Source of the DNA: an uncultured Prevotellaceae bacterium
Lineage (GTDB): Bacteria; Bacteroidota; Bacteroidia; Bacteroidales; Bacteroidaceae
DNA length: 35,689 bases
Reading direction: 5' to 3'
Assembly (NCBI GenBank): GCA_946413885.1
Contig: CAMKMK010000002.1
Location: 1 to 35,689, forward strand
The notes below the pieces were generated by a model, which was not told the origin of the DNA, made no database searches, and saw only the letters and a list, made by a program, of their open reading frames with translations. This document shows, one piece after another, positions 7,804 through 16,180 of this stretch (position 1 is the stretch's first letter; the number at the start of each line of letters is the position of its first letter). The position numbers and the translations under genes are program-made.

Positions 7804-9189
7804 ATGCTGAAACAAAATACACTCAAAGGAAGTTTCTCTCTCTATGGTAAGGGATTGCATACAGGACTCGACCTGACCATCACATTCAATCCTGCTCCTG
7901 AAAATCATGGATACAAAATCCAACGGATTGATCTTCCTGACATGCCCAAGATAGACGCCATCGCAGAAAATGTGGTAGATACGCAACGTGGAACCGTATT
8001 GGCTACAGGAGACGTGCGATGCAGTACGGTAGAACACGCTATGGCTGCCCTCTATGCCCTTGGGGTGGATAATGTACTCATTCAAGTCAACGGACCTGAG
8101 TTCCCCATCCTGGACGGGAGTTCCGCTACCTATGTAAAAGAAATTCAACGTGTTGGACTGAAAGAACAGAATGCCATTAAGGACTTTTACGTGATTACCC
8201 ATAAGATGGAATTCCGCGACGAGAAGACCAACGCGTGCATCACTTTGCTGCCAGATGAGCAGTTCTCCATCACCTGCATGATTTCCTTCAACGGCAAGAT
8301 ACTGAGCAGTCAGTTTGCCACGTTAGACAACATGGAGGATTTCGCTGATGAGATTGCATCTGCCCGCACATTTGTTTTCGTACGCGAGATAGAGCCTTTG
8401 TTGATGGCAGGTCTGATCAAGGGAGGCAACCTGGATAATGCGATCGTCATTTATGAAACGCAGACAACTCAAGAGAATCTCGACAAGCTGTGCGAACTGA
8501 CCAACGCAGAGAAACACGATGCTAACGAACTGGGGTACATCCAGCATAAACCTCTTGTGTGGGAGAATGAACCTGCACGCCACAAACTGCTTGATATCAT
8601 TGGAGATATGGCTCTGATAGGACGGCCTATCAAGGGTAGAATCATTGCAACACGTCCTGGACACACCATCAACAACAAGTTTGCCCGCATGATGCGCAAG
8701 GAAATCAGGAAACACGACGTACAGGCTCCCACCTACAACCCAGACAGGGAACCAGTTATGGACAACAATCGAATCCGCGAACTGCTTCCCCATCGTTATC
8801 CCATGCAATTGGTTGACAAGGTTATCTCAATAGGCTCGAACAGCATCGTGGCTGTGAAAAATGTGACAGGTAACGAGGAATTCTTCCAAGGTCATTTCCC
8901 CAATGAGCCTGTCATGCCAGGCGTCTTGCAGATAGAAGCTATGGCTCAAACGGGTGGCTTGCTGGTCCTGAACACGTTGGAAGAACCTGAGCGATGGAGT
9001 ACCTATTTCCTACGAATCGATAACGTGAAATTCCGCCAGAAGGTAGTGCCAGGCGACACGCTCATCTTCAAGGTAGAAATGATCACGCCCATTCGTCACG
9101 GAATAAGCAGCATGAAAGGATATGCCTTCGTAGGTGAGAATTGTGTGACGGAAGCCACCTTCACCGCCCAAATGATTAAAAACAGATAA
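7804..9189 (+). CDS. lpxC-fabZ: Bifunctional UDP-3-O-acyl-N-acetylglucosamine deacetylase / 3-hydroxyacyl-ACP dehydratase (LpxC-FabZ fusion)
   Basis: LpxC N-terminal part ('FSLYGKGLHTGLD', 'STVEHAMAALYALGVDN'), FabZ C-terminal part from about 8758 ('LPHRYPMQLVDKV', 'GHFPNEPVMPGVLQIEAMAQTGG'). Confidence 0.95.
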   Translation: MLKQNTLKGSFSLYGKGLHTGLDLTITFNPAPENHGYKIQRIDLPDMPKIDAIAENVVDTQRGTVLATGDVRCSTVEHAMAALYALGVDNVLIQVNGPEFPILDGSSATYVKEIQRVGLKEQNAIKDFYVITHKMEFRDEKTNACITLLPDEQFSITCMISFNGKILSSQFATLDNMEDFADEIASARTFVFVREIEPLLMAGLIKGGNLDNAIVIYETQTTQENLDKLCELTNAEKHDANELGYIQHKPLVWENEPARHKLLDIIGDMALIGRPIKGRIIATRPGHTINNKFARMMRKEIRKHDVQAPTYNPDREPVMDNNRIRELLPHRYPMQLVDKVISIGSNSIVAVKNVTGNEEFFQGHFPNEPVMPGVLQIEAMAQTGGLLVLNTLEEPERWSTYFLRIDNVKFRQKVVPGDTLIFKVEMITPIRHGISSMKGYAFVGENCVTEATFTAQMIKNR

Positions 9190-9204
9190 TCCAAGAAAAT
9201 AGAC

Positions 9205-9978
9205 ATGAGCAAAATAAGTCCATTAGCCTACATCCATCCTGAGGCAATCATTGGAGAGAATTGTGAGATTGGCCCCTTCTGTTATATAGATAAAGGTGTA
9301 GTAATCGGAGACAACAATACCCTGATGAACAGCGTAACCGTTCTTTATGGCGCGCGTATCGGAAACGGAAACATCTTTTTCCCAGGGGCTGTCATCAGCG
9401 CCATCCCTCAAGACCTGAAATTCAAAGGGGAGGACACCACAGCAGAAATTGGAGACAACAACAAGATACGCGAGAATGTGACCATCAATCGTGGCACAGC
9501 TGCCAAGGGAAAAACCATTGTGGGAAGCAACAATCTTCTCATGGAAGGCATGCATGTGGCTCATGATGTGCTTATTGGCGACGGATGCATCTTTGGCAAC
9601 AGCACAAAACTCGCTGGTGAGGTTGTCGTGGATGACAACGCGATCCTGAGTGCCAGCGTGCTTATCCACCAGTTCTGCCGCATCGGAGGTTATACCATGG
9701 TGGGAGGGGGAACACGCTCCAGTCAAGACATTCCTCCATACAGCCTCATCGCACGCGATCCAGCTGCGTTTTGTGGATTAAATACCGTGGGATTAAGACG
9801 CCGCAACTTCGACCGTGAAATCATAAACAACATACATCAGGCCTACCAGATCATCCTGCAAGGTACAGGGAAACTGAACGACTTGTTGCTCCGTGTTGAG
9901 CAGGAAATTCCCATGAGTTCAGAGATTCAGTATATTCTTGACTTCATTCGTTCCAGCAAACGTGGTTTTATCAGATAG
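9205..9978 (+). CDS. lpxA: Acyl-ACP--UDP-N-acetylglucosamine O-acyltransferase
   Basis: Hexapeptide repeats; 'AVISAIPQDLKFKGE'; 'NTVGLRRRNF'. Confidence 0.95.
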   Translation: MSKISPLAYIHPEAIIGENCEIGPFCYIDKGVVIGDNNTLMNSVTVLYGARIGNGNIFFPGAVISAIPQDLKFKGEDTTAEIGDNNKIRENVTINRGTAAKGKTIVGSNNLLMEGMHVAHDVLIGDGCIFGNSTKLAGEVVVDDNAILSASVLIHQFCRIGGYTMVGGGTRSSQDIPPYSLIARDPAAFCGLNTVGLRRRNFDREIINNIHQAYQIILQGTGKLNDLLLRVEQEIPMSSEIQYILDFIRSSKRGFIR

Positions 9979-9980
9979 AA

Positions 9981-10505
9981 ATGACACAAAAAATTACTTT
10001 ATTCAGCCAAGAAGTCGAAGACTTCGTAATGGAAATAAAAATTGATGCAGATGCAACCTTTTATGATCTGCACAAGCTGATTCTGGATGCTTGCAATTAT
10101 GAGGAGCATGAGAATCAACGTTTCATGATTTGCAACGAGGACTGGAAGATAGAACGAAACATTCTCCTGAAGGACAATGGGGAGGCAAGCATTGACGAGG
10201 ATTTATACCTAATGCAAGAGACCACCTTAAAAGAATATCTGGAAGAAGAAGGACAACGATTAGCTTATCTGTTCGATCCAGAAAACAAGAGGTTCTTCAT
10301 GATGGAATTGTCAGAAAATATTTTCGGTCAACCCCAACCTGAACCCGTCGTATCACGCAGGTATGGCACAGCACCCATGCAAACCCTTATTGAGGAAGAC
10401 GTGGTGTCTGCTGAAACGAATACGGAAATAGACGAGAATTTCTATGGCGACGATGGTTTCGAGGAAGACGAGATAGACATGGAAGGCTTCGAAATCAACG
10501 AATAG
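9981..10505 (+). CDS. pRiA4b ORF-3-like / IS1096 TnpR-like domain protein with acidic C-terminus, function unknown
   Basis: '[39 protein letters not shown]…' resembles the pRiA4b ORF-3 fold; acidic tail '[24 protein letters not shown]'. Sits in the lpxA-miaA interval. Confidence 0.6.
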   Translation: MTQKITLFSQEVEDFVMEIKIDADATFYDLHKLILDACNYEEHENQRFMICNEDWKIERNILLKDNGEASIDEDLYLMQETTLKEYLEEEGQRLAYLFDPENKRFFMMELSENIFGQPQPEPVVSRRYGTAPMQTLIEEDVVSAETNTEIDENFYGDDGFEEDEIDMEGFEINE

Positions 10506-10531
10506 TCATCAAGGAACGAGGGAGAGGAAGG

Positions 10532-11425
10532 ATGACATTGTTTGTGCTATTGGGGCCAACCGCTGTAGGGAAAACTGAACTCTCACTCCGGCTGGCAGAG
10601 TTTCTGGGAAGCCCCATTATCAACTGCGACAGCAGGCAGTTTTTCCGAGAGATGAAGATTGGCACAGCTCCCCCAACTCCTGTAGAAATGGAGAGGGTTA
10701 AACATTTCTTCGTGGGTACTCTTGGACTGCAAGACTATTATAGTGCTGCTCAATACGAACAAGAAGCCCTACAACTCATCAAAGAACTCTCAAAGACCCA
10801 TCAAAACCTACTTCTATCTGGGGGAAGTATGATGTACATCGATGCCGTATGCAACGGAATTGATGATATTCCAACCGTGGATGCTGAGACCAGACAATTC
10901 TTGCACGAAAGATTAGAAAAAGAGGGGTTGGATATACTGTTGCAAGAACTGAAACTGGTAGATCCGGAATATTACGAATTAGTGGACAAAAAGAACCACA
11001 AGCGGGTTGTTCATGCATTAGAAATTTATTACACATCAGGTAAAAATTTTTCATCATTCAAAACCAACACAAAGAAGGAACGTCCATTTCGTATCGTGAA
11101 GATTGGACTTAGACGTGAACGGACCGAACTCTTTGGCCGCATAAACCAACGGGTAGAAAAAATGATGAAGGACGGATTGTTGGATGAAGCAAGAAGACTC
11201 TATCCATACCGTAACGAGAATTCATTAAATACCGTTGGTTACAAAGAACTCTTCGATTACTTAGATGGGAAATGGGATCTGACAACTGCTGTGGAACGAA
11301 TAAAAAAGAATACTCGCGTATATGCCAAGAAACAGATGACTTGGTTCCAAAAAGACAAAGAAATAACCTGGTTCCATCCAAATGATTATGCAGAAATAGA
11401 AAAATTTGTGACCAAGAGCATGTAA
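10532..11425 (+). CDS. miaA: tRNA dimethylallyltransferase
   Basis: '[43 protein letters not shown]' and '[17 protein letters not shown]'. Confidence 0.95.
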   Translation: MTLFVLLGPTAVGKTELSLRLAEFLGSPIINCDSRQFFREMKIGTAPPTPVEMERVKHFFVGTLGLQDYYSAAQYEQEALQLIKELSKTHQNLLLSGGSMMYIDAVCNGIDDIPTVDAETRQFLHERLEKEGLDILLQELKLVDPEYYELVDKKNHKRVVHALEIYYTSGKNFSSFKTNTKKERPFRIVKIGLRRERTELFGRINQRVEKMMKDGLLDEARRLYPYRNENSLNTVGYKELFDYLDGKWDLTTAVERIKKNTRVYAKKQMTWFQKDKEITWFHPNDYAEIEKFVTKSM

Positions 11426-11478
11426 TATAGAAGAAGTTTTGCTATTTTTGTATCAGAAATTTCTATGTACCATACTTC

Positions 11479-13932
11479 ATGATGCTCAAAACATGTTGGA
11501 ATAAAACCAAGAGACTTTTCAAAAAGATATACGGAGGGCCTTGGTATAAGAAAATCCTGGCATGGATTGTCACATTTATGGTTGCGATGATACTGTTTTT
11601 TGCAGCTGTCGAAAGCAACTTCCTCAATCTATTTGGCAAATCTCCAGGCTTCAACGACATCATGAATCCTGTGGTCAACGAGGCTTCTGAAATCTACAGC
11701 GCAGATAGTGTACTTTTAGGCAGATTTTTCAGTCAGAACCGAACTCCCGTTACATACGAAGAAATTTCCCCCATCCTTGTCACAACGTTGATAGATACTG
11801 AGGACGAACGTTTTTACAGGCACCATGGAATTGATGTGGTGGGACTCTTTGCAGCCTTGAAGGATATGTTCCGTGGAGATGCACGTGGCGGAAGTACCAT
11901 CACCCAACAGTTAGCAAAGAATCTTTTCCGTGTCCGAACACAATATTCCACAGGACTTTTAGGAAGAACTCCAGGATTGAAACTGCTGATAATGAAAGTC
12001 AAAGAATGGATTGTGGCAACAAAGTTGGAAGCCGTATTCTCGAAAGAGGAGATTCTAACAATGTACTTCAATACCGTTGACTTTGGAAGCAATTCTTTTG
12101 GAATAAAGACGGCAGCCAGAACATATTTCAGTACCACGCCTGACAAATTGAACTATGAACAGTCGGCCACATTAGTAGGACTATTAAAAGCAACCAGCAA
12201 CTATAATCCTCGCCTCCATCCTGAAAACAGCAGGCTGCGACGTAATACTGTTCTCGATCTGGTTTACCAGCACAATCATATCCTTATAAATGGAAAGAAA
12301 GCTTCCCTAGCACAGTTGGATTCCATCAAAAGTATTCCTGTCACAGTGGAGAACAAAGCAACGGAAAGCAGTTACGATGGTATCGCACCTTATTTTCGAG
12401 AAGCTTTGGTAAACTATATCAGCAGGCTCTGCGAAAAGAAACTTATCAGAGAATATGATAGTGAAACCAAATTAGACCTTTATGCCGATGGCTTGAAGAT
12501 TTACACTTCTTTGGATACCCGTTTGCAAAGATATGCTGAGGAAGCTGTAGAAAAGCAAATGCAAGTACTCCAGCAACGGTTTAATGAACATTGGGGAAAC
12601 AATGCCCCCTGGCGAGACAGGCAATACAGGGAAATACCGAACTTCATAGAAAACCTTACAAAGAAAACACAAGAATACAAATATTTAACAAGCAAATTCC
12701 CTGACAACCAAGATTCAGTAAATCATTATCTGAATTTACCTCATCCTGTGGAATTGTTCACCTATGATGGACCTGTTGAAAAAGAGCTCAGCACAATAGA
12801 CTCCATTCGATATATGACCAGATTCTTGCATTGTGGTTTTGTCGTCATGGAACCAGATACTCGACAAGTGAAGGCATGGGTTGGCGATATTGACTTCAAT
12901 TCATGGAAATACGATAAAGTGTTGGCAAACCGACAACCTGGATCAACTTTCAAGCTTTTCGTCTATACTGAAGCCATGAATCAAGGATTGACCCCTTGTG
13001 ACAGACGTTTGGACGGATTCGTTTCATATAAGGATACCATCAATGGAAAAATCACCATTTGGGCACCCCATAATGCCAACGGATACTTCACAGGAGCCAA
13101 TATGTCGCTGAAGAATGCCTTCGCACAAAGCATCAACAGCGTGGCCGTGAGGATAGGAATGGAAGTAGGTATTCCCAACATCGTTAAGACGGCTCATGCG
13201 ATGGGAATCGAATCGACTCTTAACGAAACGAAATCCCTAACCTTGGGAAGCAGCGACGTGAATCTGCTTGAGATGGTAAACAGTTATTGTACCGTGGTTA
13301 ATGACGGAAAATACAACATGCCTATCATGGTCACTCGCATCGAAGACCGTAAGGGAAGAGTTATCTATCGGGCTAAACTAAAGGAGACACAAGCCATCCC
13401 TTATCGTTCTGCCTATTTGATGCAAACCATGTTGATGTCCGGATTGACAAACCGAGGAGGAACCTCAGCTGCTCTTTGGCGGTTCATACGGCCTTTCAGC
13501 GACACAGATTTCGGCGGAAAAACTGGAACCAGCAACAACCACTCTGATGCATGGTTTATAGGAGTCACCCCCAAATTAGTAGGAGGTGCCTGGGTGGGAG
13601 GCGAATACAGAAGCATACATTTCCGTACTGGCGAATTAGGCCAGGGAAGTCGAACTGCCTTGCCCATCTTTGGCAATTTCATAGAAAGAGCCTTCGAGGA
13701 TCAAAGATTTCAAAGATACCGCAAGAAATTCCCTCCCGCCAAAGGATTGGACGCATCCTTGTGGAACTGTTCAAATTATTATGTTTTACCTGATACTTTT
13801 GAGATAGATTCCATTTACAGCAACACATTGATCTTTGGCCCATCAGTAAGCACAGAGGATGATATTGAGGCAGAAATTCCAGAACAACAAATAGAGGAAG
13901 TTCCCACACAGGAACCCATGGTCGAAGAATGA
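11479..13932 (+). CDS. Class A penicillin-binding protein (transglycosylase/transpeptidase, PBP1a-type)
   Basis: GT51 motifs 'EDERFYRHHGIDVVG' and 'GGSTITQQLAKNLF'; transpeptidase motifs 'RQPGSTFK' and 'GKTGTSNNHSDAWFIG'; N-terminal TM. Confidence 0.95.
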   Translation: MMLKTCWNKTKRLFKKIYGGPWYKKILAWIVTFMVAMILFFAAVESNFLNLFGKSPGFNDIMNPVVNEASEIYSADSVLLGRFFSQNRTPVTYEEISPILVTTLIDTEDERFYRHHGIDVVGLFAALKDMFRGDARGGSTITQQLAKNLFRVRTQYSTGLLGRTPGLKLLIMKVKEWIVATKLEAVFSKEEILTMYFNTVDFGSNSFGIKTAARTYFSTTPDKLNYEQSATLVGLLKATSNYNPRLHPENSRLRRNTVLDLVYQHNHILINGKKASLAQLDSIKSIPVTVENKATESSYDGIAPYFREALVNYISRLCEKKLIREYDSETKLDLYADGLKIYTSLDTRLQRYAEEAVEKQMQVLQQRFNEHWGNNAPWRDRQYREIPNFIENLTKKTQEYKYLTSKFPDNQDSVNHYLNLPHPVELFTYDGPVEKELSTIDSIRYMTRFLHCGFVVMEPDTRQVKAWVGDIDFNSWKYDKVLANRQPGSTFKLFVYTEAMNQGLTPCDRRLDGFVSYKDTINGKITIWAPHNANGYFTGANMSLKNAFAQSINSVAVRIGMEVGIPNIVKTAHAMGIESTLNETKSLTLGSSDVNLLEMVNSYCTVVNDGKYNMPIMVTRIEDRKGRVIYRAKLKETQAIPYRSAYLMQTMLMSGLTNRGGTSAALWRFIRPFSDTDFGGKTGTSNNHSDAWFIGVTPKLVGGAWVGGEYRSIHFRTGELGQGSRTALPIFGNFIERAFEDQRFQRYRKKFPPAKGLDASLWNCSNYYVLPDTFEIDSIYSNTLIFGPSVSTEDDIEAEIPEQQIEEVPTQEPMVEE

Positions 13933-15941
13933 AAGAAAACATCAACATCTCATCACCTGAGTTCCAAAATGCGCTCTCGCTGATTAAGTTTACTCATCAG
14001 TCTGTTTTCCTTACTGGAAAGGCAGGCACAGGAAAAAGCACCTTCTTGCGCTATATTCGGACGGAGGTAAAAAAGAAAAGTGTCGTGCTGGCTCCCACAG
14101 GTATTGCAGCTATCAATGCAGAAGGAAGTACCTTACACAGTTTCTTCAAGCTACCTTTCTATCCTCTTTTGTTAGATGATCCGAAATTCTCAGTTCGACG
14201 CATCCGAGATTTTCTAAAATACAAAAAGAGTCAGATAAAACTGCTCAAACAGGTGGATCTCATTATCATTGATGAGATTTCGATGGTTAGGGCAGATATC
14301 ATCGACTTTATTGACCGTATTCTGAGAGTATATTGTCAAAATATGCGGGAACCCTTTGGAGGGAAACAAATGTTGCTGATAGGCGACGTGTTCCAACTGG
14401 AGCCGGTTGTGAAGTCTGACGAAAGGGAAATATTAAGCAAATTCTACCCCAATCCTTATTTCTTCTCAGCTCACGTGTTCCAGCAGATGAAATTGGTCAG
14501 CATCGAGCTAAAGAAAGTTTTTCGTCAGAAGGATGCCGGTTTCATAGCAGCCTTGGATCACATAAGACAGAACAAGATTACAGATCTGGAACTAAAACTT
14601 CTCAATAGCCGATATGCAGAAGAAGGAGAGATCGTGAAACAAGAAAGCGAGGGACTTAACATCGTTTTGGCAACACGAAGGGACAACGTAGACTTCATCA
14701 ACCAAACCGAGTTGGATAAACTCCCTGGAAACACCGTTCTGATGAAAGGCGTCGTGACAGGGGATTTCCCAGAATCGTCACTCCCTACTCTACTTCAATT
14801 GGAATTGAAAGAGAATGCACAGATTATCTTCATCAAGAACGACCCTGACCACAGATGGGTCAATGGAACGTTAGGTACCATTTCCAGTTTCAACCCTGAG
14901 AATGGATCCATTGAAGTGATCACAGAAGATGGCGATATAGTAAACGTAAGCGAAGAACGATGGAGTAATGTACGATACACCTACAACGAAAAAGAAAAAA
15001 AGATAGAAGAAGAAGAGTTGGGCACTTTCACCCAATATCCTATCCGACTTGCCTGGGCCATTACAATCCACAAAAGTCAAGGTTTGACATTCCAGAATGT
15101 AACCATCGATTTTAGTGGAGGAACCTTTGCTGGTGGACAAGCCTATGTGGCTTTAAGCCGTTGTACAAGTTTAAATGGAATAACCCTAAAGAAAAGAATT
15201 ACTCGCTCTGACATTTTTGTCCGACCCGAAATTATCGAGTTCGCAGCACGTTTCAATGACCAACAAGATCTCCAGCGAGCCCTTATGGAAGCAAAAGCCG
15301 ATACTGAGTACCAAGCCTGTGCAAAAGCTTTCGAGAAAGGAGATATGGCTGCATGTCTGGAACATTTTTTCATCGCCATCCATACTCGATACGACATCGA
15401 GAAACCCACAGTCAAACGTCTAATCAGGAAAAAGCTGAACGTTTTCAAACGCTTGCAACAGCAGCGAGACGAGATAAAACTACAATTGGAGGCTCAGAAT
15501 GAACGCCTAAAGAAATATGCTACAGAATATTACATGATGGGGAATGAATGTTTGACACAAGCACACGCTCCTAAAGCTGCCATAGCAAATTACTCCAAGG
15601 CATTGGAATTGTATCCAAATTACGTAGATGCATTAGTAAGGCGTGGAATAACGTATCTTGATGAAAAACAACTAAATGAAGCGCTTCACGATTTGAACCA
15701 AGCAGTCCAACTGTCACCTCGATCTTTCAAGGCAAACTATAATCGAGGAAAAGTTTTCATGGCAAAAGGGTTCTATGAAGAAGCTGCAAACGATTTCGTC
15801 AAAGCGACCAGTCTAAACACGGAACATGCTCAATCTCATAAACTTGCAGGAGATGCCTTCGCAGCCATGGGAAAGGAAGATACAGCCGCCATGTACTGGG
15901 AATTAGCCGAGCAATTGAGAGACAAAAAGAAAAGAAGATAA
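13929..15941 (+). CDS. PIF1/RecD-like superfamily 1 helicase with C-terminal TPR repeats
   Basis: Walker A 'LTGKAGTGKSTFLRYI', Walker B 'LIIIDEISMV', 'HKSQGLTF', 'AYVALSRC'. TPR-like 'ALELYPNYVDALVRRGITYLDEKQLNEALHDLNQAVQLSPRSFKANYNRGKVF'. ATGA overlap with the PBP gene. Confidence 0.9.
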   Translation: MKENINISSPEFQNALSLIKFTHQSVFLTGKAGTGKSTFLRYIRTEVKKKSVVLAPTGIAAINAEGSTLHSFFKLPFYPLLLDDPKFSVRRIRDFLKYKKSQIKLLKQVDLIIIDEISMVRADIIDFIDRILRVYCQNMREPFGGKQMLLIGDVFQLEPVVKSDEREILSKFYPNPYFFSAHVFQQMKLVSIELKKVFRQKDAGFIAALDHIRQNKITDLELKLLNSRYAEEGEIVKQESEGLNIVLATRRDNVDFINQTELDKLPGNTVLMKGVVTGDFPESSLPTLLQLELKENAQIIFIKNDPDHRWVNGTLGTISSFNPENGSIEVITEDGDIVNVSEERWSNVRYTYNEKEKKIEEEELGTFTQYPIRLAWAITIHKSQGLTFQNVTIDFSGGTFAGGQAYVALSRCTSLNGITLKKRITRSDIFVRPEIIEFAARFNDQQDLQRALMEAKADTEYQACAKAFEKGDMAACLEHFFIAIHTRYDIEKPTVKRLIRKKLNVFKRLQQQRDEIKLQLEAQNERLKKYATEYYMMGNECLTQAHAPKAAIANYSKALELYPNYVDALVRRGITYLDEKQLNEALHDLNQAVQLSPRSFKANYNRGKVFMAKGFYEEAANDFVKATSLNTEHAQSHKLAGDAFAAMGKEDTAAMYWELAEQLRDKKKRR

Positions 15942-16075
15942 TTTTTTCAAAAATTGTCCGTTCTTAACACATTTTGATGAAATAAACCCCTCTTTGCGGA
16001 CACTATTCAAGCATTTTTAAACCATTTTTTGTTAATTTACCTTAAATTCCCATTTCTTAAAGAAGAAGCATGTAC

Positions 16076-16103
16076 TTTGTTTTATAAAAAAAACGTAAAT
16101 TTG
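16076..16103 (+). promoter_or_regulatory. Promoter of the FAS1-SusC-SusD locus
   Basis: TTTG (16076-16079), N16, TAAATTTG (16096-16103), followed by an A-rich leader of about 70 nt before ATG 16181. Confidence 0.5.
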
Positions 16104-16180
16104 CTTGGTATAAATTGTACAAAGCAGTGAATTGCAAGAATAATAACAATTAACAATAACATCAACAAAAACTCTAATTT

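Noticed and set aside
15955-16002. TGTCCG…CGGACA inverted repeat after the helicase gene
   Set aside because: Only 6 bp with a long loop and no T-run; too weak to call a terminator or operator.
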